Of a stretch of 64,000 nucleotides of DNA, positions 1 to 12,300 are shown piece after piece (within the stretch, counting starts at the first letter, position 1; each line of letters starts with the position of its first letter). The DNA comes from Klebsormidium nitens. Lineage: Eukaryota > Streptophyta > Klebsormidiophyceae > Klebsormidiales > Klebsormidiaceae. The stretch is taken from assembly GCA_000708835.1 (NCBI GenBank), contig DF237106.1:84370-148369 (forward strand), written 5' to 3'. Both the position numbers and the translations under genes were made by a program. The notes under the pieces were generated by a model. The model did not search any database. It saw only the letters and a list, made by a program, of their open reading frames with translations, and was not told where the DNA came from.

Positions 1-342
1 AGCTACGCGCCCGACTTAGGAGTCACCGCTCGTGTAGGCGTAATGGGCATTATAGCAAATAGTCGGCAGTATGGTCACTTTGTATCGATAGTTGTACTGT
101 ACACTGCCCAAAATCTTCCGTTGAACATTGTCAAGTTCCATCAAAGTCGAAGTAGTCGCAAACATTGCTGGAATGTGTGCCAGCACACCAACATTGGCAC
201 TCAGTATGATGTTGCACTTAACCAACATGCGGTATCCAAGGCGCACGGTTCGCTTCGACAAAGATTTGCTTCGCAATAACAGAAATAGAATATGCACTCG
301 AGCTTTCACTTAAGGACTTGCATATAACAACGCATGTCCGCC
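1..342 (-). other. 3' flank / probable 3' UTR of THO2
   Basis: This stretch lies downstream of the THO2 stop codon at 343-345 on the minus strand. No open frame here resembles a known protein or has convincing splice sites. The open stretches on both strands are short and lack family motifs. It probably holds the THO2 3' UTR and part of the next intergenic space. Confidence 0.45.
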
Positions 343-3300
343 TCATTCATGCCGGCGCTTCTTCCCACCGTGGCTCCTCCTCTCGTGCTTCTTTCTCTCA
401 TGCTCGCCATCATCGTAATCACGACTCCGGCCTCGTTTCTCCTCGTGCCTCTCGTGCTTATGGTGCTTTTCCGTTCTCGAGGGCCTGCTTGGCCCCTCAA
501 CAATGTCCTCGTTCAATTCCATGGCCGCAACGGACATGACCGCATGTGGCTCGCCCGACTTTCCCTTCTTCCGGGAAGGCTCGAACGCCGGTGGTGGTCC
601 AGTCGACTTTGCGCCAGACCTCTCCATCTGAAAACAAGCACTCTTTATTTAGAATGTTGTCATCAGGTCAAAATGGAGCAAAAAACCATTTCGAAGCAGG
701 AGTTCCTCCTAGGTGCCCTTCCAAAGAGGGAGGTTAAAGCATCGACCTGCACAAACTTGACTGGGTGACACGACAAGAGCTTTCTCTTCGAAGTCATTAG
801 AGAATCCGAGTTACCGAACAAATCTGCTTTTGCCTTCGTCGCTAACAAGAATCTCAGATTTTCTGCAGCCCGTTCGCTCCCGGCTCGCAACAGTTCAACT
901 TGTTTGGCAAGGCGCAGTCCCACCCAAACCAAGCAACCAAAAGGCTCTTGCACACCTCTTATCTTCAAAACACTTGAGAAGAAACAAAGGAATCTCGATT
1001 CACAGAGCATACCCACCTGCTTCTTCAGCAACTGTTCCCGCAGCCTGGTCGCCTCCTCGTCCTTTTCCACCCTCTCCAACCGCCCGGTGATCCCCCCCCG
1101 TTCCGGCACCGGGCTGAAACTCCGCCCCATCCGCTCGCCGTCCGGCCCCCGTCTCCTCAGTTCTGCCGGCGGCTCCTTCCGCCGATGCCGCTCCTCCACC
1201 TCCTCTGACGCCCGGAAATCCCTATACGGCCCGCGCGCGCTTTCCACGACTTCTCTCACGCCCCCCCCCGCCCGTCGTCGTCCGGGAGAAACCGGCCGCG
1301 GTCCTCGTACACCCCCCTGCGGGGCTCATCAACCGAGCCCCTGACCCGGTCGTCGAACCCCCCCCGGCGCGGGAGCTCCTCGGGAAACGCTCTCCGGGGG
1401 TGGTCGTCATCTAGAACCACTCGCCGGGGCGGATCGACCGTCGCTAAGCTTCGGACGACCTGCCGCTGGTCCGACGGATGGGCGTCCAAATCGTGCTTGT
1501 GCCGCTTTCGCTCGCGTTCCGGCTCCTCCCGGTCCTCTTTCGGGGGGCGCTTGCCCCGGTCCTTTCTGCCCCCCTCCTCCGAAGCCCGCCGGTCCGCGGG
1601 CGATGCCGAGAGGCGCTTACGGACGTCCGGCCGCTCCGCAATCTCGCCTTCCTCCCGTGACGCTTTCGACCGCCCGCTTAGACTAATAATCTTGGAACCC
1701 CTCCGCTCTTCCGCCCCGCCGGAGAGTTTCCGTTCGTCCGCACCCAATAACCGCTCCTCCAAACCGGCCTTCCGGTCTACAGACGGCAGTTTCGTCCGTG
1801 CGTCAATCACATCCCGACCGTTGTTGCTCCTCTCAGACACCCGGGTCTCGCCTTTAACCCTCTTTCCCTCTGGTTCATCAACCCTAACCCGCCCCTCCGC
1901 CACCTTGGGCCCCATTTCCGCGGTGGGCGCATCCCGCAGCAGAGCCTTCCTGCTTTCCCGACCTTCAACCTCGTCTCTCACAGGGCCTCTCCGAGGCTCC
2001 GCTTCTTTGGCACGCTTTTCTACATCTCGCGACGTCGCCTTCCCCTCCTTCAGGCTTCCCAACCGCTCCGACACTCCGCTTGTCAGCTTCTCCCCGTGCT
2101 TCCCCTCCGCAGTACCACTGTTCGGTCTTGAACGCGGGGGAAACCCTGGGGGTGTACCAGTGGCCGGCTCCCGCGGTTTTAGCCCGTCCCTTTCACTAAC
2201 CACGTCCCTTAACCCGTCCTTCGAATCGTTCCTGGGGATCCCCCTCGACTCGCCGCTTTCCCTCCCCGATTTCAGTCCTTCTCTCGCCGCGTCTGACCCC
2301 CTGCCAACGTCACCATCCCGACCCCTGCCAACGTCGCTCTCTTTCCCTCGCTCCCGGGTCGCGCTGACGTCACGGCCCCCGTCCTTGTCCTTCTTCACCG
2401 GCGGCAGGGGGGCCGGTCCCCTGGGAATTGTCCGTTCCGGCGCCCCCCTGTCCGGAACGCTCTCCCTCCGGTTGACCGTTGCCAGTAGCTTCCCGAGCGG
2501 AACCTTCTCGCCAGCCGAGGGAGCGCTCTCCCGGTCTTTCCGGGCGGGGCTCTCTCTACGGACGGGGCTCTCTTTTCGGACGTCCGAAACTCGCGGCCGG
2601 TGCTCGTCCTCAAAGTCCGGCTCGTGCTTCCGGTCCGGCGTCGCGCTAATCTCCCCCTCTTCTTGCTCTGTATCGTCCGGCTTCGGCTCGACTTTCGGCT
2701 CCGCTTTCGCCTCTTTGGGCCTCCATTCCTGCCGCTTAGACCGCTTGTCCTCCACCTTCTCCTCCGCTTTCGTTTTCGGCTCGTCCTTCGGCGCAAACGG
2801 CTTGGCGTTCGGGTTGAGCCTCGATCCCGGGGTGCTCGTCTCCTCCCTACCCGGCACAACTCTCGCCGGGCTCCCTTCTCCCCTTTCTAGTTTCTGCTCC
2901 CTTCCCTCAACCGCTTTCGCCTCCTTCGCGACTCCATTCACCGCGGGTTTCGCTTTGACCGCTTGGTCGACAGCTGTCAGATCGCTCGCGCTTTCCCGTT
3001 TGCTCACACCCGATGCCGCAACACCTGCCGTTGCCGCCGGTTTGCCGCTTGGCGGTCTGCTCGGTCCGAGGGGGCTCGCCTTCGGAGGAAGGGAGGCTTG
3101 CTGAGAGCGCCCGGATGCCGGCGTGGATTCGCGTGCGGGCGGCGGGTCCAGTCTCGGGTTGAAGACGTGAGGGGCCACCATTGTATTCTGAAGCAGGCAC
3201 AGGCAGTGTTCAACGCAGCGACAAAAATAGAGAATTCCAGTGAGCAAGGAAAGGCAACAAAGCTGGTCTTCAACGAGAGGGCACACCGTCACTGTCTGGT

Positions 3301-6300
3301 TTTGAAGCAGACGCAGCAAAGGGAGTTTCATGTGGCAGCGACAGACCAGAAACTTCCGGAGAGCAAGCGAAAAATGAGGCTGACCTTTGCATCAACTGAT
3401 GAGCGCAAAAATGCTTCGATATTGATTCCTTCACTGTCCACTTCGGTGCCAAAAGGAATGAAATTTTCTGCCTCGGGGGCTTGATGATAGACCCACAGGA
3501 TTGATTGCATGGCAGAGAACCTGCAGGAACCGTCGTCTGAAAGTGGCCTGGAGGAACGAGGCTGCTCACATGCGCACTTTGCTTAGAGAGACGCCTAAGC
3601 AGCATGCATACTTGGTTATTTGAGAGCCATGCCAAATTGAGTCCAAGCTCACCTGTTTTTGAATCAATATGCCCTTGTAGCTGCGGGCAATAATCAGGAT
3701 GTCTTCCGTCGTTTCCTTTCCATTGATCAATTTCTCCAGCTGGATTCGGAGAAAGCAGAAGATTAGTAAGCATATGAAACATAAGATGACCGGTGTGATC
3801 AGGAAGCATCGAGGAAGCACAGACCGATCAGGGCGATTAAGGAAAGGGACCAGCGCTTGCTTCCATTCACTACTTTGACCCACCCTGATTGAGGGAGAAG
3901 TAGCGAGAACGAATCAATCCAAAGTATCTCTGAGACGCATACCAGGAAAAAGGAGTGGACAGCTGAAATGACAGGCGCGGTAAGCAGGAGACACTACGTC
4001 GAGCACAGTCCAGCAATATCTGACTACGGCTATCGACATGGCCCTCCAGACAATCTCCGGACCCCTTTTGCTGTCTCTTTTCCGGTTAATCCGGAAGACT
4101 CCCGTCCTTGCGAGCTTCCAACCTGGACCCCGGCGGTGTGATTATCATAAGACTCAGTGAGGGCTGAAATAGCATGACTCGACGTCTCGTCGTTGGCCAG
4201 CTGCGAACTGGCAGTAGATGCTTACTTTGAGCTCGAAGATCCTCGCGTGCTTCTTGACGGCCGGGAAGATGTCTTTCAACTGCAGGAGAGATGACATCAG
4301 CCGGCATCAGTGCCCTGTCAGACGTCTTGCCAAACCTCTAGAATCTAGCGGAAAGGGTCTGGTGAGCATTAATAGTCGCTTGCAAAGCTGCCACATCTCG
4401 CTGACGTCCACTGACACCCTAGGCCGAAACATATCCTCGACGGTGGACGGAGATTGCTAGCAAGATGGCTATCAATCAGACCTGGCACGATTGCACCCTA
4501 TTGGATTGGTGCAGCCGCAACGATAACAAGGATGGGGAAAGAAAGAAGCAGCATAATGACGTCACAAGAGGATCTACTAGGTCTTCTGCTGCTGATGTGG
4601 ATTTGTATTGTTGAAGGACCGTCCTTCTTCTTTCAGGGACGATACGACTGTGCATCACGAAACCGGACGGCGTGCTAGCAGAGCTGCTGGGCAGTCACAA
4701 GATGGCTTTCTTGATCTTGATTTTGTGGATGGAAGTGGGGCACCAGAAGAGGCGCCTTACCTTACCAAGATGTCCAAATGAATCAACTCGGAAAGGTAAC
4801 AGTCCCAATATTGTGATGGTGAAAATATCAGCTCACCTCCTTAAGCACAACCAAACTGTTCCTGATGCGCATTGGGTCCTTCGAGTCCAGGTGCCTTCCA
4901 ATGATCCGTGTGATCCACTGGTGCCATCTCCACGTTTGCTGTACGGAGAGGAAGACGATGAATACGTCAGCAGTTGCTTCCAGTGATTACTTTTGGTGCC
5001 AATAAATTCCTAATGATTGTGACCTTCTACTTTAGCGGTCAAAAGTCCGCAACCAGATTTGACGCCGGTTCTCGAGCGAATGGATCTTGGCTCGCTTTGC
5101 ATTCCATTACGACGTTAGGGACGAACTATCAACGCCGTAACATAAGGCCACCGTGCATGACTCGCAAAGGACTGCTTTCGCAGACTTCACAAACGACGGC
5201 CCGACTAGACTTTTCAATCAGCGCAGCGTCGACTTAGTATTGCACTGCACTTGAGAGATTGACATAGACCAGATCAAATGTAAGACCATCTGAAAGCCCC
5301 GATTGCTCAAGATGAGTATGCATGTCCAGTGCCCACTCCAAAACCCCATGCCAAGTGAGAGCATGAGCTTTCACTGAGAAAAATGAAAGGCATACTTCTT
5401 GGTAGTCGAGGAACTTTGACGCCTTCTCCTTTCCCGTCAAGCGCGAGTGCGGCTCCCGGGCGCACTCCCGCTGGAAGGTCTCCTCATCAGCCTACAGAAC
5501 GCCATCGCAAATGTGTGAAACGAGGCCACATTGAAACCTTTTTTTGTGTGAAAAGTATCCAAGACGTACTTACATCCTCCAGATTTGCAAACGTACAAGT
5601 TTGAGGTTCTCAGCGCTGTCCAAAACCAGGTGGCAACGAAAGGAGCGCATCGAACGACAGACGCTCGTGAGACGCTTTCCTTGCCTTTTCGTGCGCACGC
5701 AAATCAGAACACCAGTAGCGTACGAGTCAAGCAAGTTATAGCGGCTCGTCCTACGATACAAGTACACAAGGTGCAGAGAAGCCCTTTCTACTCAGTAGTA
5801 TCGATTTTATATTGAATTACGGCTACGTTGACTTACATCATGCCCGGGTTTGACTTAGATTATGCCCGGGTGACGGGTCGGGTTGGTTTGGGGGTTTAAG
5901 GTGGGTACGGGTGCGGAGCATGTGAACTTTGAGTTCAGGTTTTAGTTTGTTTGTGCCCCGGGAACTGGTCTAACTCAACATAGACCTATACCTAAGTCAA
6001 TTTAACCTCAAGACTTATCTTCTACTCCTCACCTTCCAGTGCTGCAGCAACTTGAGCAACTTGCCCAAGAACTTGCCGTACCGCAGGGCCTCGTACTCCG
6101 AGGAGAGGGCGACCAATGGTTCCAGCGTTTTCACGAGCACAAATGTGATGACCTGCAAACTTGGAACCAAATCAGACCTGCTAACCCAACAACTTTGAAA
6201 CGTTCAAGGGAACAAGTCGGGGTCTTCAAGGATCGAGCCGAGACTATCAGAGGTATACCAGACATGATGTAGAACAATCTTCAAGAGCTGATTCCAAGAT

Positions 6301-9300
6301 AGGCTACTCAAGAGCGTGGATCCAAACATTTTAGCGATCAGAGACTGAATCGGAGAGTAAAGAACGCATTCGCAGCAGCTCTTTTATCTTGTTTGCAATA
6401 ACCCAGAAGATTCGAGGGGGTTGTGGCAATTCCGGTCTTACTTGCATAGTGGGAAGGCCAGGGGCGTTGATCTCGTGTAGGAGGTTCAGGAACTGCAAAA
6501 AAAAATAACATTCGTCAGGGAGCAGCGGTTGGATCCTTGTTCCAACTTGTCGGCATTACACGGAGGGCGGGAAACAGCCGCAGTTATTGCACGACTCCGC
6601 TCGCAGCATTTGAACTTTCAGTGTTTCGCAGCCTCTTGCGTATGAAAGCTTTCCTTGTGACGCGGCATTGACAAAACAGTTCCAAAAACGAAAAATCTCG
6701 TATGATTAGTTTTAAGCGATTCTTTTAAGCGATCAAGAGGTGGGTCCGGTGCTCACATGGAAGCAGAAGAGCGCGTCTGGCAGGGAGAGCGTCACGCGTG
6801 GAAAGATGCACGTCTGCACAAGAGCACCTGGTTAATTTACGGAGGACGGACTGTGCTTAAAAGGGTTTCATTATTGAATAATCACCTCGTTGGGTCTGCA
6901 GTATAGTGTTTTGAGAGACTTCACGGTTGAGCTTATTTCATTTGAAACAAAAGGCTGTTCTTTTGGGTGATCCCAGATCCGTGACAAGAGCGCTGATTAT
7001 GCCACTGATTTTACATAACGTACGAGTTCACGATGAGTTCTGATACAACATGTAACCCAGTCAGAATGCCTACAACGTGTGGGTCAGCTTAGAATTGAAC
7101 CAAGTACGAACGAGCTGACATTGCAGACAGGTGCTCTACTTTGCAACAGCAGCCATCACGCAACTGGTTATAGAGGAAACATCGCGCAGCCGCTTCAAAA
7201 CAAAGTAAAACTACCAAATATCCGACACTGATTGCCGACAAAAGCAATCAGGAGCCTGTTTTGAATACAACCTCAACGAACGAAACCCGCAGCAATACAC
7301 TTTCACGCCAAGGGGGTCTGCCGTACCTGGAAAAAATCAGAGATTGCGGTGCGCTTCTCTGGAGGGTCGTCGGTTGGCCGCCCGTCAGCGGCGCGATCGC
7401 CACAGGCCTGATCGCTGAGTACGCGCTCGGTTGACGCACGGTCCCCAGCCTTCTTGTGGCGAATCTGCCACTGGTCCTTCTCCCGGATCTGCAGGTTGCA
7501 AAAGCTAGGCTTTGTACAAGAAAAGCCGACTTTGTGAATCTTAGAAGCAGAAGCGACTGGTGACACGAATGCACCGAAGAAGGGCTTTGGACGTCTGTTT
7601 GCAGCAGAAGCGAACAACGAGGAGAGATAGGTAGCAGCTGAAGCCTTCGTTGAGGAGACCGAGCATCCCATTGCTTGGGAGGATAAGTTTCTTCGGTAGT
7701 TCCTTGTCCGACCGAAGAAAGCCATCATGGCTTGCAATAAATTGCGTAGGATCCTTTCGAGGGATGTCTTAGTCGTGAGCACGTGAATCTTACCAGAATC
7801 TGCTTGACAGCCTCGACAGTCTTCTCCTGCGCTGCTAGCTCGTTCTCCAAGTTTGTGACCGTATCCTGGACAGAGCAATCGCAGGCAGCGTTAGCAGGAG
7901 AAAGCAGCCTGCGAGTGCTCCAGCAGAGAGATGCACGGGAACTTCAAATTCCAAGTTCACTAGGAAGATCTTACGACAATTGCCTTCAACAGAACACTAA
8001 GCGCCCAGAAAAACACAAAATGTGGAGAAGCAATCACCAAATACTTCACTGAGCAAACGTGAAAATGGAAGGCAAAGTTCGCCCACCCTTTACACAAAAC
8101 ATAGACTGACGAAGCGTCCGACATTCCACAAATCGAAGGAAGAAACGCCACTACAACGTTGAAAACACGTGGAGTAACAACGGCAAATGTATCGCACAGT
8201 TGAGAACTCGGCCTCACAAAGCGCCCGCAGAGCTAGAGTTAGCGAACCAGACGCGAGTGATCTGAAGAGGGCTGATGGGGCCCGGAAACGAAGCGGTATC
8301 GACAACGGCAACGGACACGGAAACGGAAACGGAACGAAGCCAAAGCTAGCCCACCCTCAGAAACTTGGCCTCGCGGTCCCGCTTCTTCTGGTCCGACCCC
8401 GTCAGCGACTCCGCCTCCTTGGCCGCGTCTTTGGCCGCCTTCTGAACCTTTTCGATCTCGGACAGGTAGCGCGCTTTCGGGACGTAGATGTCGGAGAGGG
8501 ACAGGCTCCAGAAGCGCAGGTACAGGAGGGGGCTCATGATGTGCCACGTGGCAGGGGCGTGGAACGACTGGACCGTCCCCAGCAAGCTCTTCCACCTGAG
8601 AAGGTTCTAGAACGAATTAACAAAAGAGTTACCTTTTTGATTTTGAAATCGAAAATGACTGCTTTTGTGGGCAAAATTTTCAGTTAGACCTCGGCCATTT
8701 GTAAAACCGCAGATTCAAGAAAGCAAGGGTGCTGTTGCGTTGCAGAAGGGGAGCGGTTTTTACTCGAATCTACTCGAATCTACTATGCTTTAAGCAAATT
8801 GTTGGCAGTGAAATGAAAGAAAGTAAGCGCAGCCTGGCGAGGGGAATGTCGTGCTCTAGTGCTGACTGCCGCGAACGAGATTATATCAGATAAAGCGGTG
8901 ACTTTGGTCAGAAGGCGTCTCGTACAACTTCCTGGTTCTGCAAATTGATCAAGGCAATAAGACCTGAAAATAACTGTAGGATGAAAGCAAGCTTCTGAAA
9001 CTCACGTTTCTTGTCGTCTGTCAAGAGGATAGATCCAAGGAGCCTTCCAGAATTTGAATTGACTTTGGGGAGCTCAAATTTGGTGGTCGGCAGCACGAGA
9101 ACGAGCCAGAGACGAGGCAACTTGACGACACGGAGTCATTATCCGGAGGCTCTGCGGGGGAGAACACACTCACGAACAAGAGAATTCAACATTCGTGAGA
9201 AGCGAGGAGGAGCAGGCTCTACGTACGTGAGCGTGACGTCGCCCAGCTTTACTGCTAGCTGGTTGTCGTCAGCGGGTTCGGTCGTCCAGTCAGTGACTGC

Positions 9301-12300
9301 CTCTTCCAACGCATCGCCGTTGGCCTCCGAAGGGCGCGCCAACTTCGGGGCCGGCTTGAGCTTCAGGTCTTGGAGCACCGGGCGATAGATAAGCATCGCC
9401 AGCTGAAGATCGAACCGGATATACGGTCAGTTATACACAACTTGCTTCTTAAGTGAGAAGTTGAAGCGTCCTGGCGTAAGAAGCAGGGCATGGATAGCAA
9501 ACCGTCACTCCGTTGGCGAACAGATTGTCTCAAAAGAAGCGGATCAATTATCAGAGTGGAGGACGGCCCAGACGAGCTTCGAGAATTGCAGTCGAGCGAT
9601 CCAATCCAACGTGCGTGCTTCCAGCAGCCTTTAAACAGTCCGGGAACAACGCGTGTGACTCCGAGTTCAGAAGCGCCCAACTTCTCACGAATATTTCAAA
9701 TCTTAAAGGAAAGAAAAAGGTTATCATGTACCTCTGGTTCGAGATGGTACGAGTGCACGAGCTCGTTCAGGGGAGGTACCAGCGACGCGAATTCGGCCTC
9801 GGGGACCGCTTTCACTAGGTACTCGTACAGCTGGATGAAGATCTTGTGCAGCATATCGTATTGGCCCCCCGTGACCTTGACATTCGGCGTGGGCATGGAG
9901 AAGGGGTCGGCCTCGTACAGGATTCTGCAGATAGGATTTGCGCTTGAGTGAATCTTTGATTTGAGTTGCTGCAGAAGCTGACATATAGATACAAACAAGT
10001 ATGTGAGCAGAAGTGCTGCGCCCTCCAGGTCTGCCGAGATGCTCGCGTGTCGCCCGAGAAGATGGACACTCAAAGGCAATTCAGCGGCATACAAGCTCGA
10101 GTACGAATCTGCGGACGGTTGGCCACGCTGCTGCCATGCTGGCCGCCGAGGGCAGAAAATGAGAGAGGCTAGACCACAGTTGTAGCACCCAAGTATGTGA
10201 AAGGGTACAAAGCTGTTGGGCTTTGTATGCCGAGTTTGGCCGAAGAGATTGAAAGGCGCTTCTCCAGAGGAAGACCTGAGGCTGGGACATAGCTTTTGAC
10301 GGTAAACAGAAGCTTTTCGTGACGGCAGAGCGGGTGCCTTGCTCACCTGTTCCGTAGTTGGGCGATGCCAATGAGGAGCGGCATCGCGAGGCGGGGTGCA
10401 TCCTCGGGGCTGGGATACAGCGTCTCCTTGAGTTTTACTAGCGCCTTATTTACAGTCTGCAAGAGCAAAGGATCCGTAATTTCGCTATTGTTCAGCAAGA
10501 GCGGCACTTTAGCCATAAAATACAATCGAGTGGCAGTTAACCAGCCGAGTCCCTGTCAGTTGACCCTGGCAAACAGCGGTTTAAAGACTTTGAGGAAACA
10601 GGAAACACATGCCGTTCATCTTCGAAAAGTGAAAGACTTCTGCCACGGGATTGACAGCCTGTCCGAGCTAAAGTTCAATGCGAAATTGCCCTTCTTGTAC
10701 TTGGAGGAGAAAATCGTTCCATGCAAGGGCTTGAAAACATTGAAGCTTAACTGCATAAAGCTTGAGAATGACACAAGATTCATGGGCAGCTCTTTGGCGA
10801 GGGCAGTCAGGCTCACCTTGGTCTCTTGCTTTGTTAGCTTCATGCTTCCGATGTTGAACGCCTCGAAGTAGAGCTTTTCCCCTCCGGCCATGGCTTCTTG
10901 CAGGTCCTCCTGAGTGTCTTCGACCACTCGGACGTTGGCCATCTGGCCGAGCATCTCCTGTTCGATAGACAAATAACCCGGTTAAGAACATCTATTGATT
11001 GATGAGTAAAACGTCTGATCAATCCGTGAAAAGCGTGATCGAACGTCCCTGATACCGCGTAGAAACCACTGTCAAAATAAAGGGCAGTGACTAGTAGTCC
11101 AGAAAGAAGAGAGTCCTGATCACAAGCAGTCGGATCGACTTACTTCGAGAGGATATCCGGTCGGAACGCAGCATAGGCTAGTACTCCAATGATAATTTGG
11201 AGAAGGAAAGTTCTGATTACAATCAGTTGGATCGACTGTACTCGCCTTGACAAAAGACTTATGATTAAAAGTCCGAGAGCAGCTACAAGCGAGTAGTCCA
11301 ACAGGGAAGAAACTCTAATTACAACCAGGCAAATCGATTCGCCTCAAGAGAAGCATTCAGGGCCATAAGAACAACGGACCAGTTCAGGCCCAAGGGACCC
11401 GTTCAGGACCAACGAAAGCGTTCAACCACCTTCTGAGGCGCAAGGGAACTATCAATAAACCCCAAAGGGAGGACCCCAACTTGCGGGTGTGCATTTCGCA
11501 ATATCGATATCTGACCATCATCAAACAGCCAGGTGAAAGTAGACTGTGCACTTGCGGTAAGTCCATTAAGCATATAATCATGATGTCTGCTGGGGTCGTC
11601 AAAAGCCCAGCCGTTTTCTACCTGCAGAATGACCAGGTCCCAGGGCTGCCCGTTGATGGCCTGCTTGACCATCATCTGGAGGATGCCGTGGAGGTTGATG
11701 ACGCTGTGGTGCTTCTTGCCCCTGCAAAAGTTTCAAATACGTAAAGGTTTGAGGGCAATCCTGCTTATTGCCCCAACAAAAAGTTACAAAGGAGGCTGAG
11801 GCATAAAGGGCCCCTCGGATCTGAAAGGGCAGTTTGTCCTGACACCAGCTTGTAAGTCGCTAATCCCGTCATTCCGTCATGATTCCTGCCCGATGACAAG
11901 TTCACGAAATCTGACGCTTAACGAAAGGACGCTGCTGAAAAGCACAGACTCCGCGCTGCGATCCAGATCGGCTATTCCACAACGCCTCGAGGAGTATTAC
12001 TCTGCACAGACAGGCAGCACGGATCGGCCCAATTGGTCGATTAATAAATGCGAAATGTGGTGGAAACCAGGGGGAAAAGCTCATGGGATAAGGAAAAGGT
12101 GTTGTGTACAAAAGCGGAGTTCTCCCAAGAAGCTCCGATTACAGTAAGAAGCTTGAAGTGACGCGTCTTTCTCACCATGAACCCACAAACTCCGCGAGGT
12201 GCTGCAGCCAGTCCGCGGTGTCGAGGCCCGAGTCTTTCAACCGGTCTCGTTTCTGGGCGAGGGCCTGAAGAATCAGGTACTCGACAATCTCATGCTCCAG

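Noticed and set aside
1497-3104. Long plus-strand open frame (535 codons), Ser/Arg/Phe-rich
   Set aside because: It is the antisense shadow of the K/E/R-rich THO2 tail exon; codon bias on the minus strand keeps this frame open. No plus-strand splice context or motif.
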